64,000 bases of DNA, from contig NZ_JABXWI010000028.1 of the NCBI RefSeq assembly GCF_014930365.1, positions 37,409 through 101,408 of the forward strand, read 5' to 3'. Below, one piece after another: positions 9,270 through 17,611 of the stretch. Under the pieces are notes generated by a model that searched no databases, was not told the origin of the DNA, and saw nothing but the letters and a program-made list of their open reading frames with translations. The number at the start of each line of letters is the position of its first letter. Positions within the stretch are counted from its first letter, which is position 1. Source of the stretch: Streptomyces caniscabiei. GTDB taxonomy: Bacteria; Actinomycetota; Actinomycetes; Streptomycetales; Streptomycetaceae. Position numbers and translations under genes: made by a program.

Positions 9270-9611
9270 GTGAACGCCTCCAGCATCCTCCTGCCAGCCG
9301 TCGTCCGCCCCGCCGTGGAGGAACGCGCCTGGCTCTCCAGCGACCACTGTGCGAGCCCGGTACTCGAACTGCTGGGCGGGCTCGGCTGGGCGATCGTCGA
9401 CACCCCGGAGGCTAACGTGCACTGCACCAGCCCGGACGGCCGCGTCTACGTCGGCTGGCTCCCCGAGGACACCACCGCCTGGAAGCGCGGCATCGTCTGG
9501 CAGGTCCGGGTCCACCCCTCCGACGCGGAGCCCTGGATCCAGGAGTTCGGCCCCGACACCCCCTCCGAGGCCGTGGCCGGGTTCCTCGCAGCGCTCATCG
9601 CAAGCCGCTGA
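9270..9611 (+). CDS. Single-unit DUF317 protein
   Basis: A GAAGGGA site precedes GTG 9270. The 113-aa product aligns by eye with one DUF317 unit: LGGLGWAIVDTPEANVHCTS, DGRVYVGWLPED, W-K-R-G-I-V-W-Q-V-R-V, then FGPDTPSEAVAGFLAAL. It is half the size of the two-unit DUF317 protein upstream. Function unknown; typical of actinobacterial mobile elements. Confidence 0.75.
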   Translation: MNASSILLPAVVRPAVEERAWLSSDHCASPVLELLGGLGWAIVDTPEANVHCTSPDGRVYVGWLPEDTTAWKRGIVWQVRVHPSDAEPWIQEFGPDTPSEAVAGFLAALIASR

Positions 9612-9707
9612 ACCACCCAGCAAAAGGTCTTGCGCGACCAACTCTGCCTCGACGCCCCTGACGCTCTATCACCACACCGCTTCGCCCTCGATCCCGGAGG
9701 CTCCCCG

Positions 9708-9920
9708 TTGCCCCAGCACCTGACCGTCGGCCACCTGCTCCGCCAACTTCAGAACCTCGACCCCGACCTGCCGATCCGCCTGGCTGTCAACCCCGACTGG
9801 CCCTTCGCCCACTACGTCGGCACCGACGTCGTCGTGGGCGACGGCATGGCGTTCATCGCCGAAAACGGCCAAGAGGGCTACCTCCCGGCATCGGTCCGCA
9901 ACGCCCTCGCCTGGGCCTGA
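9708..9920 (+). CDS. Small conserved hypothetical protein, 70 aa
   Basis: TTG 9708 is chosen because GGAGG lies about 6 bases upstream; the frame opens earlier without such a site. The sequence VGHLLRQLQNLDPDLPIRLAVN followed by a short beta-rich end (DVVVGDGMAFIAENGQEGYLP) is compact and plausible. No function is known to me. Confidence 0.6.
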   Translation: MPQHLTVGHLLRQLQNLDPDLPIRLAVNPDWPFAHYVGTDVVVGDGMAFIAENGQEGYLPASVRNALAWA

Positions 9921-10002
9921 CCCTCCGTACGGACCTGTCCAGGAGGCCCCGATCTCACCGCGACCCCACCCTTCCACCGATTACCCGCTGCACGCCCTCG
10001 CC

Positions 10003-10341
10003 GTGCGGCCCATGCCGCCGGGAGTGCGCGGCGCACTGGTCCAGCGCGTCTCCGCCCTCCCGGAGGGACCGCTCGACATCTCCTGGCTCCCGGCGGGCAC
10101 CCCTGAACTCCCGCTCGGCCGTATCCGCCTGCACTGGGAGCCCGCCTCCCACACGGGCTGGGACGTCACCGCCCACCTCGGCCTGGCCACCGCCGAGGTC
10201 CTCCTCGCCTCCTGGCCCGCCGCCCCCGACGACTGGCCGCGCCTGGTCCGCCCCACCATCCACGAGGTGACCGGCCTGTGCGCCGCCCTCGCGGTCGCCA
10301 CCAGCGCCCTGGACCTCTCCAACCGCCTCGCCGAAGTCTGA
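10003..10341 (+). CDS. Hypothetical protein, 112 aa
   Basis: The product is a beta-then-helix protein (LPLGRIRLHWEPASHTGW...ASWPAAPDDWPRLVRP...TGLCAALAVAT). GTG 10003 is the best start seen, though a GGAGG about 60 bases upstream hints that translation may begin earlier at an unrecognised codon. It is directly followed by a strong hairpin. Confidence 0.55.
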   Translation: MRPMPPGVRGALVQRVSALPEGPLDISWLPAGTPELPLGRIRLHWEPASHTGWDVTAHLGLATAEVLLASWPAAPDDWPRLVRPTIHEVTGLCAALAVATSALDLSNRLAEV

Positions 10342-10347
10342 CCGCAA

Positions 10348-10391
10348 CCGCAAGGCCGCCCCTCGCCGAACCGGCAGGGGCGGCCTTGCGG
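10348..10391 (+). terminator. Strong hairpin terminator
   Basis: A perfect 16-bp stem (CCGCAAGGCCGCCCCT at 10348-10363 paired with 10376-10391), with a further GCCG/CGGC pairing in the loop. It lies 7 bases after the stop codon, with no long U tract, as is usual in Streptomyces. Confidence 0.85.
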
Positions 10392-10433
10392 TAACCCCGC
10401 CCACGCTCATCACCGACGAACGATGAGGACACG

Positions 10434-10670
10434 ATGGCCGACGAGCAGCAGCTCTGGAGGTATCCGGAGGTCGCCGCCCACATGGGCATCAGCGTCCGGG
10501 CCGCCCGCAGCCGCAAGAGCCAGGACACTCGGCCGGAGCCCGACGACATCAGGGTGCAGGACCAGCCACGCTGGAGGCCCGCCACGTTGCAGGACTGGCA
10601 GCCGGTCGGCCGAGGGTTCCGCAGCGACCTGCACGGCACTGCCTCTCACGACGGCACCGCATCCGGCTGA
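10434..10670 (+). CDS. Small HTH (excisionase/AlpA-like) protein
   Basis: A 78-aa protein. Residues 6-30 (LWRYPEVAAHMGISVRAARS) fit the MerR/AlpA-type helix-turn-helix of excisionase-like proteins, and a W-R-P-A-T-L-x-x-W motif follows, as in wing or anchor positions of this group. No integrase is visible nearby, so a role in excision is unproven; it could be a simple regulator. Confidence 0.6.
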   Translation: MADEQQLWRYPEVAAHMGISVRAARSRKSQDTRPEPDDIRVQDQPRWRPATLQDWQPVGRGFRSDLHGTASHDGTASG

Positions 10671-10702
10671 CCGTCAGTCGTTCCCGCCCGTAGGCTGCGG
10701 CC

Positions 10703-10936
10703 ATGACGACCGACTCGCCGATGCCGTCCCCGCCGTTCCCCTCGCCCGACAGCGCCGTGCTCCGGCTGATTGTCGGCAACGCCATCGCGTCGGTCCGCAG
10801 CGGCGAAGCCTCGGTGGAGGAGGCGATCCTCCACGCAGCCGTCCACGGCTGGTACGAGGGCCATGTCCAGGGCGAGGACGAGTGCCCCGGCTGCGACTTC
10901 CGGGGCGAGCTGCCCAAGCACAGCAACCGCGGCTGA
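10703..10936 (+). CDS. Small hypothetical protein with CxxC
   Basis: A 77-aa product with a hydrophobic helical centre, HAAVHGWYEGHVQGED, and a single C-P-G-C pair near the end that could hold a metal with a partner. It is followed 16 bases later by the nuclease-like gene, so the two are probably co-transcribed. Function unknown. Confidence 0.5.
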   Translation: MTTDSPMPSPPFPSPDSAVLRLIVGNAIASVRSGEASVEEAILHAAVHGWYEGHVQGEDECPGCDFRGELPKHSNRG

Positions 10937-10952
10937 GCAGGGAGCCACTCGC

Positions 10953-12155
10953 ATGGGAGACGAACGGCTGAACGAGCAGTGGTGGTCCGCCGTCTGGGCA
11001 GACCTGGAAAGGCAGCGTAGGGCTCGTCCTTGGATGCCTGGTCCCTCGACTGTGATGGATGTCCTGCAAACCAGCAGGAAAGAGAGATCTCACCAACTCT
11101 TGATCGGCTGGCTGCTCGACCCCCGCCAGCCGCACGACCTCGGAACCGCCGTCCTCACCGGAATGCTGAGGGTGCTGGGCAAGGCGCACCTCGTCGAAGC
11201 CGAGGGACTCGCTCGGGTCCGGGTGGACCTGGAGGTCGTCAAACCGGGCTCACGCGCGGACATCGTCATCTCCACCTCAGCGTTCAAGCTCGTAGTCGAG
11301 CTGAAGGTGCACGCGGACGAAGGCCGTGAGCAGACGAAACGCCTTGCCGACGACCACGCTCAGCAGCAGGAACTCCTGCTGGTGTTCCTCACGCTCCACG
11401 GTGACGACCCGGCGGACGAACGCTTTACACCGATGAGTCTGCGCACCTTCGCTTGCCTGCTCCGGAGCGCTCTTGAACAGGCCCCTGCCCCGCTCACCCC
11501 CCATACGCGCCGTGGCAGGGAAACGGCAGGGGATCTTCTGGACACCCTGGAAAGGATGACCGGCATGGCCCCAACGGACCAGGCTGCGGCGCGGATCTGG
11601 CTCACCTACGGCCAGCACTTGCCCAGTGCCAAGGCCGCAGCGCGCGACGTGCTCAAGCAACTGCCAACGGCTGTCGCGGCGGTGCTGAACCGACTTGACC
11701 TGAGTGAGCCCGTGAAGGTTGTCGGCCCGTTTCCCTACCAGGCAGTTGGACACAAGAAGATACGCGGAGACTTCGGGACGTACCCCGAGTTGGCGGTGCT
11801 CCTGGTCAAGCCAGGATGGTGTACTGCCGACGGCAGCCCTCGGGCCGGCGTTGGCTACGGGACCCGCGCCGAGCCTGACCCTTTCGACTTCGGTGGAGAT
11901 CTGCGTCCCTTCCTGGGGATCCGTGCCGAGGATCCAAGGGTTAACGAGTACCTCTCAGCCGCCTGCGACCCGCAAGATCGGCCGTTCTGGGATCAGTGGC
12001 CGCGTTGGGAAGAGCTCGACTTGACTCCCCCTGGCGAGGAAGACGATCTCGTTGCGGCGTACTCAGATCGAGCAGCCGCGCGAATCACGGCGCTGTGGGA
12101 GCGTAATCACACCCTGATCGACCAGGCTGTGGCTCTCAGTGAGGCCAGCGGCTGA
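10953..12155 (+). CDS. PD-(D/E)XK nuclease superfamily protein, 400 aa
   Basis: The early region (SRKERSHQLLIGWLLDP) resembles the conserved opening of PDDEXK_4-type proteins, which often read 'E...S..LAWLLDP'. The nuclease core follows at residues about 90-120: R-A-D-I-V-I, then VVELKVHADEGREQTKRL, giving D-x(n)-E-L-K with a downstream Q. The C-terminal half contains a Trp-rich region without known domain. Proteins of this family are often found in defence or mobile loci; the substrate is unknown. It converges on a second nuclease-like gene. Confidence 0.75.
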   Translation: MGDERLNEQWWSAVWADLERQRRARPWMPGPSTVMDVLQTSRKERSHQLLIGWLLDPRQPHDLGTAVLTGMLRVLGKAHLVEAEGLARVRVDLEVVKPGSRADIVISTSAFKLVVELKVHADEGREQTKRLADDHAQQQELLLVFLTLHGDDPADERFTPMSLRTFACLLRSALEQAPAPLTPHTRRGRETAGDLLDTLERMTGMAPTDQAAARIWLTYGQHLPSAKAAARDVLKQLPTAVAAVLNRLDLSEPVKVVGPFPYQAVGHKKIRGDFGTYPELAVLLVKPGWCTADGSPRAGVGYGTRAEPDPFDFGGDLRPFLGIRAEDPRVNEYLSAACDPQDRPFWDQWPRWEELDLTPPGEEDDLVAAYSDRAAARITALWERNHTLIDQAVALSEASG

Positions 12156-12300
12156 TGGAGCAGCTCACCTGCAGTGGCGGACTCTCGCCGGTCAGCAGAC
12201 CACAAGCACGAGGCCCGGGACACATCCCTCTCGGTCTACCGCATGTCTGCCGAACGCGGTTTCCTCGTGCGCTCCGTGTGCCGTCCCGAGCCTCCGTGCC

Positions 12301-13074
12301 CTACAAGGCCCGGTGGCTCACGGTGTCGTCGTCCGCCACCTCGTACAGATCAACCCTGAGCAGTTGTCGAACAGCGGCCGGAACCCGCTCGGCAGCCTTT
12401 ACGGATGAGGTCGGCACGATCAGGGCGTAGCGGGTGTTCGGGGACCCGTCCGTCATCCGACGCAGGAGCTGCCCGTACACGATGTCGACGTCTATGCCCT
12501 TCTCCTTCGTGCGCCCCTTGGCCTCCCCGATCAAGCGCTCATCACCACGCAGGGCTTCGATGTCGGTCCACTTGTCGGTGGGAGTGACTGGGGTCCAGCC
12601 TTCGGCGATCAGCCAGCACCTGAACACATCGATCACGCGGTCTTCGTCGCTGGTCCGCGCCAGGAGGTTCCGCACTGCCTCCAGGTCAGATACTCGGGTC
12701 CTGCGCAACCGGCCTCTGCCGTCAGCATTGAGGTCAGCCGGACGGATCACCACGAGTCGTAGGCCGTGCGCGGGAATCTCGGTGTCTCGACGGGCGTCGT
12801 ACAACGCGCGCTGTTCGCCGCGGTGCACACCGCTGATGGTCAGTATCTCCGGCTTGTCGAAGATCGGTACCGGCTGGTCGTGCTGGAGTTCGCGGTATTC
12901 AACTACTAGTTGGTGGCAGGGCCAGTACGAATCGACTGGCAGCTTCACTCGCCGTCCGGTGGCTCCGGGATCTCCAAGCAGCCAATCGAACCGATGCCCC
13001 TGTCGGCCGACTTCCCCGAGAACCTCGTCACACATGCCGAGTACGTACGCCTCGTCGCTGTCTTCTCTGCTCAT
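12301..13074 (-). CDS. Restriction-endonuclease-like conserved protein, 257 aa
   Basis: ATG 13074 is chosen; the frame stays open upstream but becomes Arg/Pro-rich shadow sequence. The first half (DSDEAYVLGMCDEVLG, HRFDWLLGDPG, VKLPVDSYWP, LVVEYRELQHD, FDKPEILTISGVHRGEQ) matches a conserved Streptomyces hypothetical family. Its KLPVD...LVVEYRE pattern is itself nuclease-like. The second half has D-I-E-A-L, then ERLIGEAKGRTKEKGIDVD, a D-x(9)-E-A-K core as in Mrr-like PD-(D/E)XK folds. The protein may therefore hold two nuclease-like modules. Substrate unknown. Confidence 0.7.
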   Translation of the reverse strand: MSREDSDEAYVLGMCDEVLGEVGRQGHRFDWLLGDPGATGRRVKLPVDSYWPCHQLVVEYRELQHDQPVPIFDKPEILTISGVHRGEQRALYDARRDTEIPAHGLRLVVIRPADLNADGRGRLRRTRVSDLEAVRNLLARTSDEDRVIDVFRCWLIAEGWTPVTPTDKWTDIEALRGDERLIGEAKGRTKEKGIDVDIVYGQLLRRMTDGSPNTRYALIVPTSSVKAAERVPAAVRQLLRVDLYEVADDDTVSHRAL

Positions 13075-13271
13075 GGCTACGGAGAATGCCACCCGCCAGT
13101 GACAGCGAGCCCGGATTCGCCGAGCCGCCCCCTCCGGCGGGAAGCGGCTCGCGCTGCCCTCCTCAGGGGCGAACGTCAGCACTGCTGAGCTTTCGGAACC
13201 AACATCCATACAGGTCACAGCAGTTGATTTCGGGATTTCGAGAACTGTTGCGACGGATGCAGTTCGGCGCG

Positions 13272-13676
13272 TTAGTCCAGGTAGGTGCCGGCGAAGGCGC
13301 CGTCGAAGCCGAGTGCGATCAGGCCCTGCTCGACGCTGGGGTAGGTCGTCCCGTCCGGGATGGCGATCATGGCGTCGAAATCGGCGCGGCTGATCTCGGG
13401 CTCGAGCCACTGGTTGCCGCAACGGCAGCGGACCCAGACATTGCGGCCGTGGTTGATGAGCAGCCAGTCGCGCCGGGCCCGGCAGGCCGAGCACAGCACG
13501 GGGATGCCGCGCAGGGACAGCTCCGGCGGATGGCTGAGGCATCGCGTCGCTCCGGGGCCGCTGGGCGGCTGCGTCTCGTACTGCTGCTGCAGCAGCGGAT
13601 CACTTCCGGCGGGCGCGGCGGGCAGGACGGGGGTCGGCTCTACGTGGTGGTCGGTCGTTCTGAGCACGAGCGTCAT
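13272..13676 (-). CDS. Zinc-ribbon protein, 134 aa
   Basis: Residues about 62-85 contain C-S-A-C and C-R-C-G spaced for one zinc ribbon (VLCSACRARRDWLLI...VRCRCGNQW). The ending (GTTYPSVEQGLIALGFDGAF) is well-formed. It lies about 100 bases downstream of the relaxase gene on the same strand, so it is probably the last gene of the mobilization operon. Confidence 0.6.
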   Translation of the reverse strand: MTLVLRTTDHHVEPTPVLPAAPAGSDPLLQQQYETQPPSGPGATRCLSHPPELSLRGIPVLCSACRARRDWLLINHGRNVWVRCRCGNQWLEPEISRADFDAMIAIPDGTTYPSVEQGLIALGFDGAFAGTYLD

Positions 13677-13780
13677 CTCCCGGTCGAGGGCCTTCTCTTC
13701 ATCCGTAACAGCCGGTGGAATCGGTTGTCCAGGGGTTTCGCGCAGTCGGCAGGCCGGTGGCGGGCCTGCCGGACTGCTGG

Positions 13781-15550
13781 TCAGCGGCGCGGCGGGCGGC
13801 TGTGCGGGTCCGGTGCGGCGGGCCTCGGCGAGGCCGGGGGCGCGGTCCGGACGCTGGCCGGGTTGGCGGGAGGCGTGGCGCGACCGGTGCCGGCCTGCGG
13901 GCGTCGAGTAGCTTCGCCCGGGTGGGCGGGGAGCTGGGCGAGGCGGCGCAGTCGCCAGACCAGGACGTCGTTAACGTCCTCGGCCGTGTCGAGTTCGCGC
14001 ATGGCGATGACCTCCTTCAGGAGGGCCTTCGGGTCGTGGCCTGCCTGCTCGGCCTGAGCCAGGGTGGCGGCCAAGGCGTCGTTCTTCGTGCTCGTGCCGG
14101 GTCGGGTGCGGTTCTCGGGCAGGACGGTGCGGATGGTGGTCTCGTAGGCACGGCGCTGGGCTTCCGGCAAGGCTCGTCCCTGGTCGCGCAGGGCCTGCAT
14201 GGGTGTGGCGGCGGCTTGGCGGTAGGCGGCGCGAAGGTGCTCGGCGGCCTGCCGGGAGGCTTCGGCCTGCTGGGCGTGACCGCGTGCGGAGTGCCAGCGT
14301 GCTGCGGCCAGCGCCACCAGCACGAGGGTGGAGACGAGCATGGCGGTGGTGCCGCCGTCTTCTCCTCGGCCGAGCGCGCCTCCGGCCTGGATGATGCCCC
14401 GGGCCGCCGAGCGGATCGCCCGGGTGTCGGCGCGTTCGGCTCGGACGTGGCTGCGGGTGGCGCGTTCGAAGGAGCGGGCGGCGGCGCCGAGTTCGGCGCG
14501 GGTGGCGGCCGGGGAGGTCTGGGCGACCGCGTCCAGGAGTTCGCCGACTCCGACGAGTTGGCCTGCGGCTTCGTCGTCGTCGCTGTCCAGGAGGACTGCG
14601 GCTCGCTCGGCGATCCCGGTCGCGGTGCGTCGCCACCGTGCGGGAGGCGACCAGTTCGACCGGCCGCTGTCTGCTTCCGGCAGCGGGGCCTCGTCGGGGG
14701 TTCCGCCGGCGAGGCGGCGCTGGATCTTCGGATAGGAAAGGTCGGGGGCCAGGGTCGAGCCCGCAAACCAGACCGGCTCGCGGTCGCGGTTGCGGTCTCC
14801 GGGCAGCGCGACCGTGTAGCCGAGAATGTCGCCGGAAGGCGCGTGCCGCAGCTTGACGCGCAGGCCCGCCTCGCGAAGGCGGGTGAAGAACTCGGCTTCG
14901 CTGGCGGCTCCGGCGACGGCCTGGCGGACGGCTTCGCGCAGCGTCTCGCGCGGTGTCTCGGGCCGGCCGGTCCGCTCGGCTTTGAAGCGCTCGGCGCTGG
15001 TGGGCGTCTTGGCTCCGGTGCCGTCGCCGGGCTTGAGCCGACGCAGGCCCATCTCCTGTTCGATGCGACGGCATTCGGCCTGAGCCTTCTTGAAGTCGTA
15101 GTTCATCCTCGGGCGGCGCAGGTCGCCTCGGACCATGGTGGCGAGGATGTGGATGTGGTCGTCAGCGTGGCGCACCGCGACCCAGCGGCAGCCGTCAGGA
15201 TCGCCTTCGGGGGCGAGGTTGACCGCGTGGACCAGACGGCGGGCGACGGTGTTCCACTCGTCGTCGGTCAGGGTCCGGTCGCCGGGGTCGGTACGGACCG
15301 AGCAGTGCCAGACGTGCTGGGCCGGCGCCTGGTCGCCAGCCTGCTTGACCCGCAGGTCCAGGGCAGCAGTGAGCCGGGCGAGGGTGACCTTGGGGTCAGG
15401 GTCGGGGCTGGTGTCACGGCCGGGGTCGGGGGCGAAGCCCTCCCAACTGCCGACGAGGTGGGGGTCCGTGTGCTCGTCGCGCTTGCCGGGGCCGTACAGG
15501 TAGACGAGCAGGCCGTGGGTGCGCGAGCCGCGTCGGATCTTGGGGACCAT
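13781..15550 (-). CDS. Relaxase/mobilization nuclease, 589 aa
   Basis: The relaxase would nick oriT and lead the strand during transfer. It has an N-terminal MOB domain with Tyr residues at about 15-20 (LVYLYGPGK) and the metal-binding three-His motif HADDHIHIL at about 128-136. The C-terminal half is helical, with one hydrophobic stretch near 425 (TAMLVSTLVLVALAA) and a disordered Pro/Ala tail. The start is ATG 15550, which shares one base with the mobC stop (TGATG). The MOB family looks MOBP/MOBQ-like, but I cannot decide between them by eye. Confidence 0.9.
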   Translation of the reverse strand: MVPKIRRGSRTHGLLVYLYGPGKRDEHTDPHLVGSWEGFAPDPGRDTSPDPDPKVTLARLTAALDLRVKQAGDQAPAQHVWHCSVRTDPGDRTLTDDEWNTVARRLVHAVNLAPEGDPDGCRWVAVRHADDHIHILATMVRGDLRRPRMNYDFKKAQAECRRIEQEMGLRRLKPGDGTGAKTPTSAERFKAERTGRPETPRETLREAVRQAVAGAASEAEFFTRLREAGLRVKLRHAPSGDILGYTVALPGDRNRDREPVWFAGSTLAPDLSYPKIQRRLAGGTPDEAPLPEADSGRSNWSPPARWRRTATGIAERAAVLLDSDDDEAAGQLVGVGELLDAVAQTSPAATRAELGAAARSFERATRSHVRAERADTRAIRSAARGIIQAGGALGRGEDGGTTAMLVSTLVLVALAAARWHSARGHAQQAEASRQAAEHLRAAYRQAAATPMQALRDQGRALPEAQRRAYETTIRTVLPENRTRPGTSTKNDALAATLAQAEQAGHDPKALLKEVIAMRELDTAEDVNDVLVWRLRRLAQLPAHPGEATRRPQAGTGRATPPANPASVRTAPPASPRPAAPDPHSRPPRR

Positions 15551-16215
15551 CAGAGGCGCTTCTTCACCAGGATGTCGGCCGCGTCGTCCACGCGGGTCAG
15601 GACGCAGTTCACGGTCGTCAGGGCGCGGTCGAGTTCGCCGGGGAGGGGCTGTCCTCCGGCGTTGTAGACGAAGGCGATTTGGTTGATGTTGTTGCCGACA
15701 CGGGAGATGGCGGTGCGCAGAGCGGCCAGCTCGTCGATGGCGGCATCGAGCTGTTCGTTGGTATGCACGATGGTCGAACCGCGGGCGACAGCGAGGCCGG
15801 CGGCGGCGAGGAAACGGGCCACGGTGACGGCGCGCTGCTTGGCGGCGGCAGTGATCTCGGTCTTCTCGGTGTCGGACAGGCGAGTGGTCATCTTGTGGGT
15901 GCGCTGGCTCAGGTTGCGGGTGCGGCGGCGCGGCTTGCGGTCGGGGAAAGCAGGTTGGCTCGGGCTCTGCTGTTCGCGCGGGGCGCGGTCGTCTGCTTCT
16001 CCTCCCCCGACGGGCGCCCTCTGGTGCCGGGAGTCCGGCTGGTCCCCGTGCGCCCTCGCTCGGGGAGCAGCCGGACTTCCCCCGCTCCCCTGGGCGGGGG
16101 CAAGTGCGTACGACGGGCCGTAGGACCGTCGTATGCGACAACTTGCTCCGCCTGGAGCCGAGTTGGGGTCACGCTGCGGTCCGGACGTGGTGGCCGCCTG
16201 GTCGTTGGCGGTCAC
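15550..16215 (-). CDS. mobC: MobC-like relaxosome protein
   Basis: The C-terminal 110 residues contain the MobC core: a ribbon-helix-helix-like start (MTTRLSDTEKTEITAAAKQ), then SRVGNNINQIAFVYNAG, the N-x-N-Q-I-A signature. MobC proteins open oriT DNA for the relaxase. The long start at GTG 16215 is chosen because it overlaps the upstream stop (GTGA); the extra N-terminal 108 residues are disordered, rich in basic and polar residues. A shorter product from ATG 15891 is possible, which would leave the candidate oriT non-coding. Confidence 0.8.
   Translation of the reverse strand: MTANDQAATTSGPQRDPNSAPGGASCRIRRSYGPSYALAPAQGSGGSPAAPRARAHGDQPDSRHQRAPVGGGEADDRAPREQQSPSQPAFPDRKPRRRTRNLSQRTHKMTTRLSDTEKTEITAAAKQRAVTVARFLAAAGLAVARGSTIVHTNEQLDAAIDELAALRTAISRVGNNINQIAFVYNAGGQPLPGELDRALTTVNCVLTRVDDAADILVKKRL
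16079..16135 (+). other. Candidate origin of transfer (oriT)
   Basis: A perfect 7-bp inverted repeat (CCCCCGC 16079-16085, GCGGGGG 16094-16100) is followed immediately by CAAGTGCG (16101-16108). A second inverted repeat overlaps it (CGTACGACGG 16107-16116, CCGTCGTATG 16126-16135, one mismatch). The order 'inverted repeat then (T/C)AAGTGCG' copies the IncQ/RSF1010 and pIP501 nic region (TAAGTGCG/CCCT). Its position inside the mobC-relaxase locus fits. The nick would fall near 16108/16109 (inference). Confidence 0.6.
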
Positions 16216-16436
16216 CGGCCCGCCTCCGCGTCCTGCTGACGGATGTCGCGGACGATGCCCTCGATCCAGTCCATGGCCAGGACCGGGTGGTGCAGAGTCC
16301 AGGGGCGGCTGTGTCGGCACCGTTGCACGGTCCAGGTGTTGTCGGGACCGGACTCGGCTCGGTGGATGTGGCCGCGCTGGTGCAGGACGGTCAGCCAGGT
16401 GTCCACCTCGGCGGGTGTCGCGGGCTTCGTGCGCAT
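16212..16436 (-). CDS. Small hypothetical protein, 74 aa
   Basis: A short winged-helix-like protein (TPAEVDTWLTVLHQRGHIHRAESG, then DNTWTVQRCRHSRPWTLHHP). It is coupled to mobC by a GTGA overlap, so it is probably a relaxosome or transfer accessory. Function unknown. Confidence 0.6.
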   Translation of the reverse strand: MRTKPATPAEVDTWLTVLHQRGHIHRAESGPDNTWTVQRCRHSRPWTLHHPVLAMDWIEGIVRDIRQQDAEAGR

Positions 16437-16534
16437 GGCGGTGCTCTCCGGTTCACGGGAGGACGTCGTGGGGCGGGCTGTCCGGGGCGGGTGACCGGCC
16501 GAGGTGCTCGGTCACCGCCCCATGGGGTGTGCGG

Positions 16535-17611
16535 TCAGTTCCTGGGGGTGGTGACCGACCGGCCGTGCTGCTGACGCAGCTGGACCATCAGGGCGGTCAG
16601 CGTGTCGCTGGAGAGAGGGATCTGCTGACCGCGGATCGCCTGGGCGACCACCTTGCGGGTCAGCTTGTCCTCGGCCCTGACCGCCGACCGGGCGATCTCC
16701 AGCAGCTCCTCGGTGTCCGGGTCAGGTCGCCGGCCACCGGTTGCCCGGGGAGTGCCGTCAGTGACCGGTGGCGGAGTGACCGGCCGGTCAGTCGCCGACG
16801 GGAGGTTGTCCGGGTGGCCCTTGACCGGCTCGGTGACGGTCTGTCGGTCACTGACCGCCGGGGTGGTGTCCGGCTGTCCGCCCAGGTCAGCAGCCTTGGT
16901 CTCCCTGTCACGATGGCTGCTGTCTGGGCTGCCGCTGTCCGCTGGGGCGCTGTCCCCGGCCAATGTCCGGGCATCCGGAGTCTGCTTGTCCAGGGACGGG
17001 CGGGGCCGGTCGGTCAGGGCGGTGGCCAGCTGTCCGGCGGTGACCTGACCGGGCGGCGGCGGCTGGCGGCTGGCCTGGTCAGTCCGAGTGACCGGGAGAC
17101 GCTCGGACTGACCGGACTGACCGGGGTGACCGGGGTGACCGAGGCCATCGCGGTCACTTCGGTCGCTGGCCTTGACCGGCCCCCGGGCGATGAGGATGTA
17201 TAGGTGCACCGCTCCGGCCAGGGCCAGCGGGGCGATGGTGGACAGCACCGCGACCACCGTGTCTCCGAGCCGCAGCCCGGTGGCCGAGGTGTTCTCTTCG
17301 TTGAGCCTGACCGCGTGCAACGCGTTGGCCCAGATGCTGGCAGCAGTGGCCGTGCCGAAGAGCGTCCAGACGTAAAGCCGGGCGCGCAGCGGTGCGTCGC
17401 GCAGGACCAGCAGAGCGCGAATGCCGTACGCGATGAACCCGTCGATCACCAAGGGGAAGAGGTAGGTCAGCAGCCCCCGGACGTGGATGGCGACGGCCAT
17501 CTGCTGCAGGGCGTCGTACGACAGAGCGCATCCCGCACCACCGAGGGCGATGACGACCGCGCGGTCCCACCCGGTGACATGCGCCGTGCTCGGCGCGCTC
17601 GCGATGCTCAC
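16535..17611 (-). CDS. DUF2637 (SpdB-like) membrane protein
   Basis: Residues 1-145 contain four hydrophobic segments, with the DUF2637 features GGAGCALSYDALQQMA, HVRGLLTYLFPLVIDGFIAYG, ARLYVWTLFGTATAASIWANALHA and TIAPLALAGAVHLYIL. The rest is a long polar linker rich in Asp, Thr, Pro and Gln, ending in a short helical domain (TRKVVAQAIRGQQIPLSSDTL). Family members on Streptomyces plasmids include SpdB-like spread proteins acting in intramycelial transfer. It shares ATGA with the whiB-type gene upstream. Confidence 0.85.
   Translation of the reverse strand: MSIASAPSTAHVTGWDRAVVIALGGAGCALSYDALQQMAVAIHVRGLLTYLFPLVIDGFIAYGIRALLVLRDAPLRARLYVWTLFGTATAASIWANALHAVRLNEENTSATGLRLGDTVVAVLSTIAPLALAGAVHLYILIARGPVKASDRSDRDGLGHPGHPGQSGQSERLPVTRTDQASRQPPPPGQVTAGQLATALTDRPRPSLDKQTPDARTLAGDSAPADSGSPDSSHRDRETKAADLGGQPDTTPAVSDRQTVTEPVKGHPDNLPSATDRPVTPPPVTDGTPRATGGRRPDPDTEELLEIARSAVRAEDKLTRKVVAQAIRGQQIPLSSDTLTALMVQLRQQHGRSVTTPRN

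Noticed and set aside
13715..15667. 650-codon open frame on the plus strand
   Set aside because: It is antisense to the relaxase gene, which has clear HxDxxHxH and mobilization features; the plus-strand product is Gly/Arg/Ala-rich with no domain, as expected for a shadow frame in GC-rich DNA.
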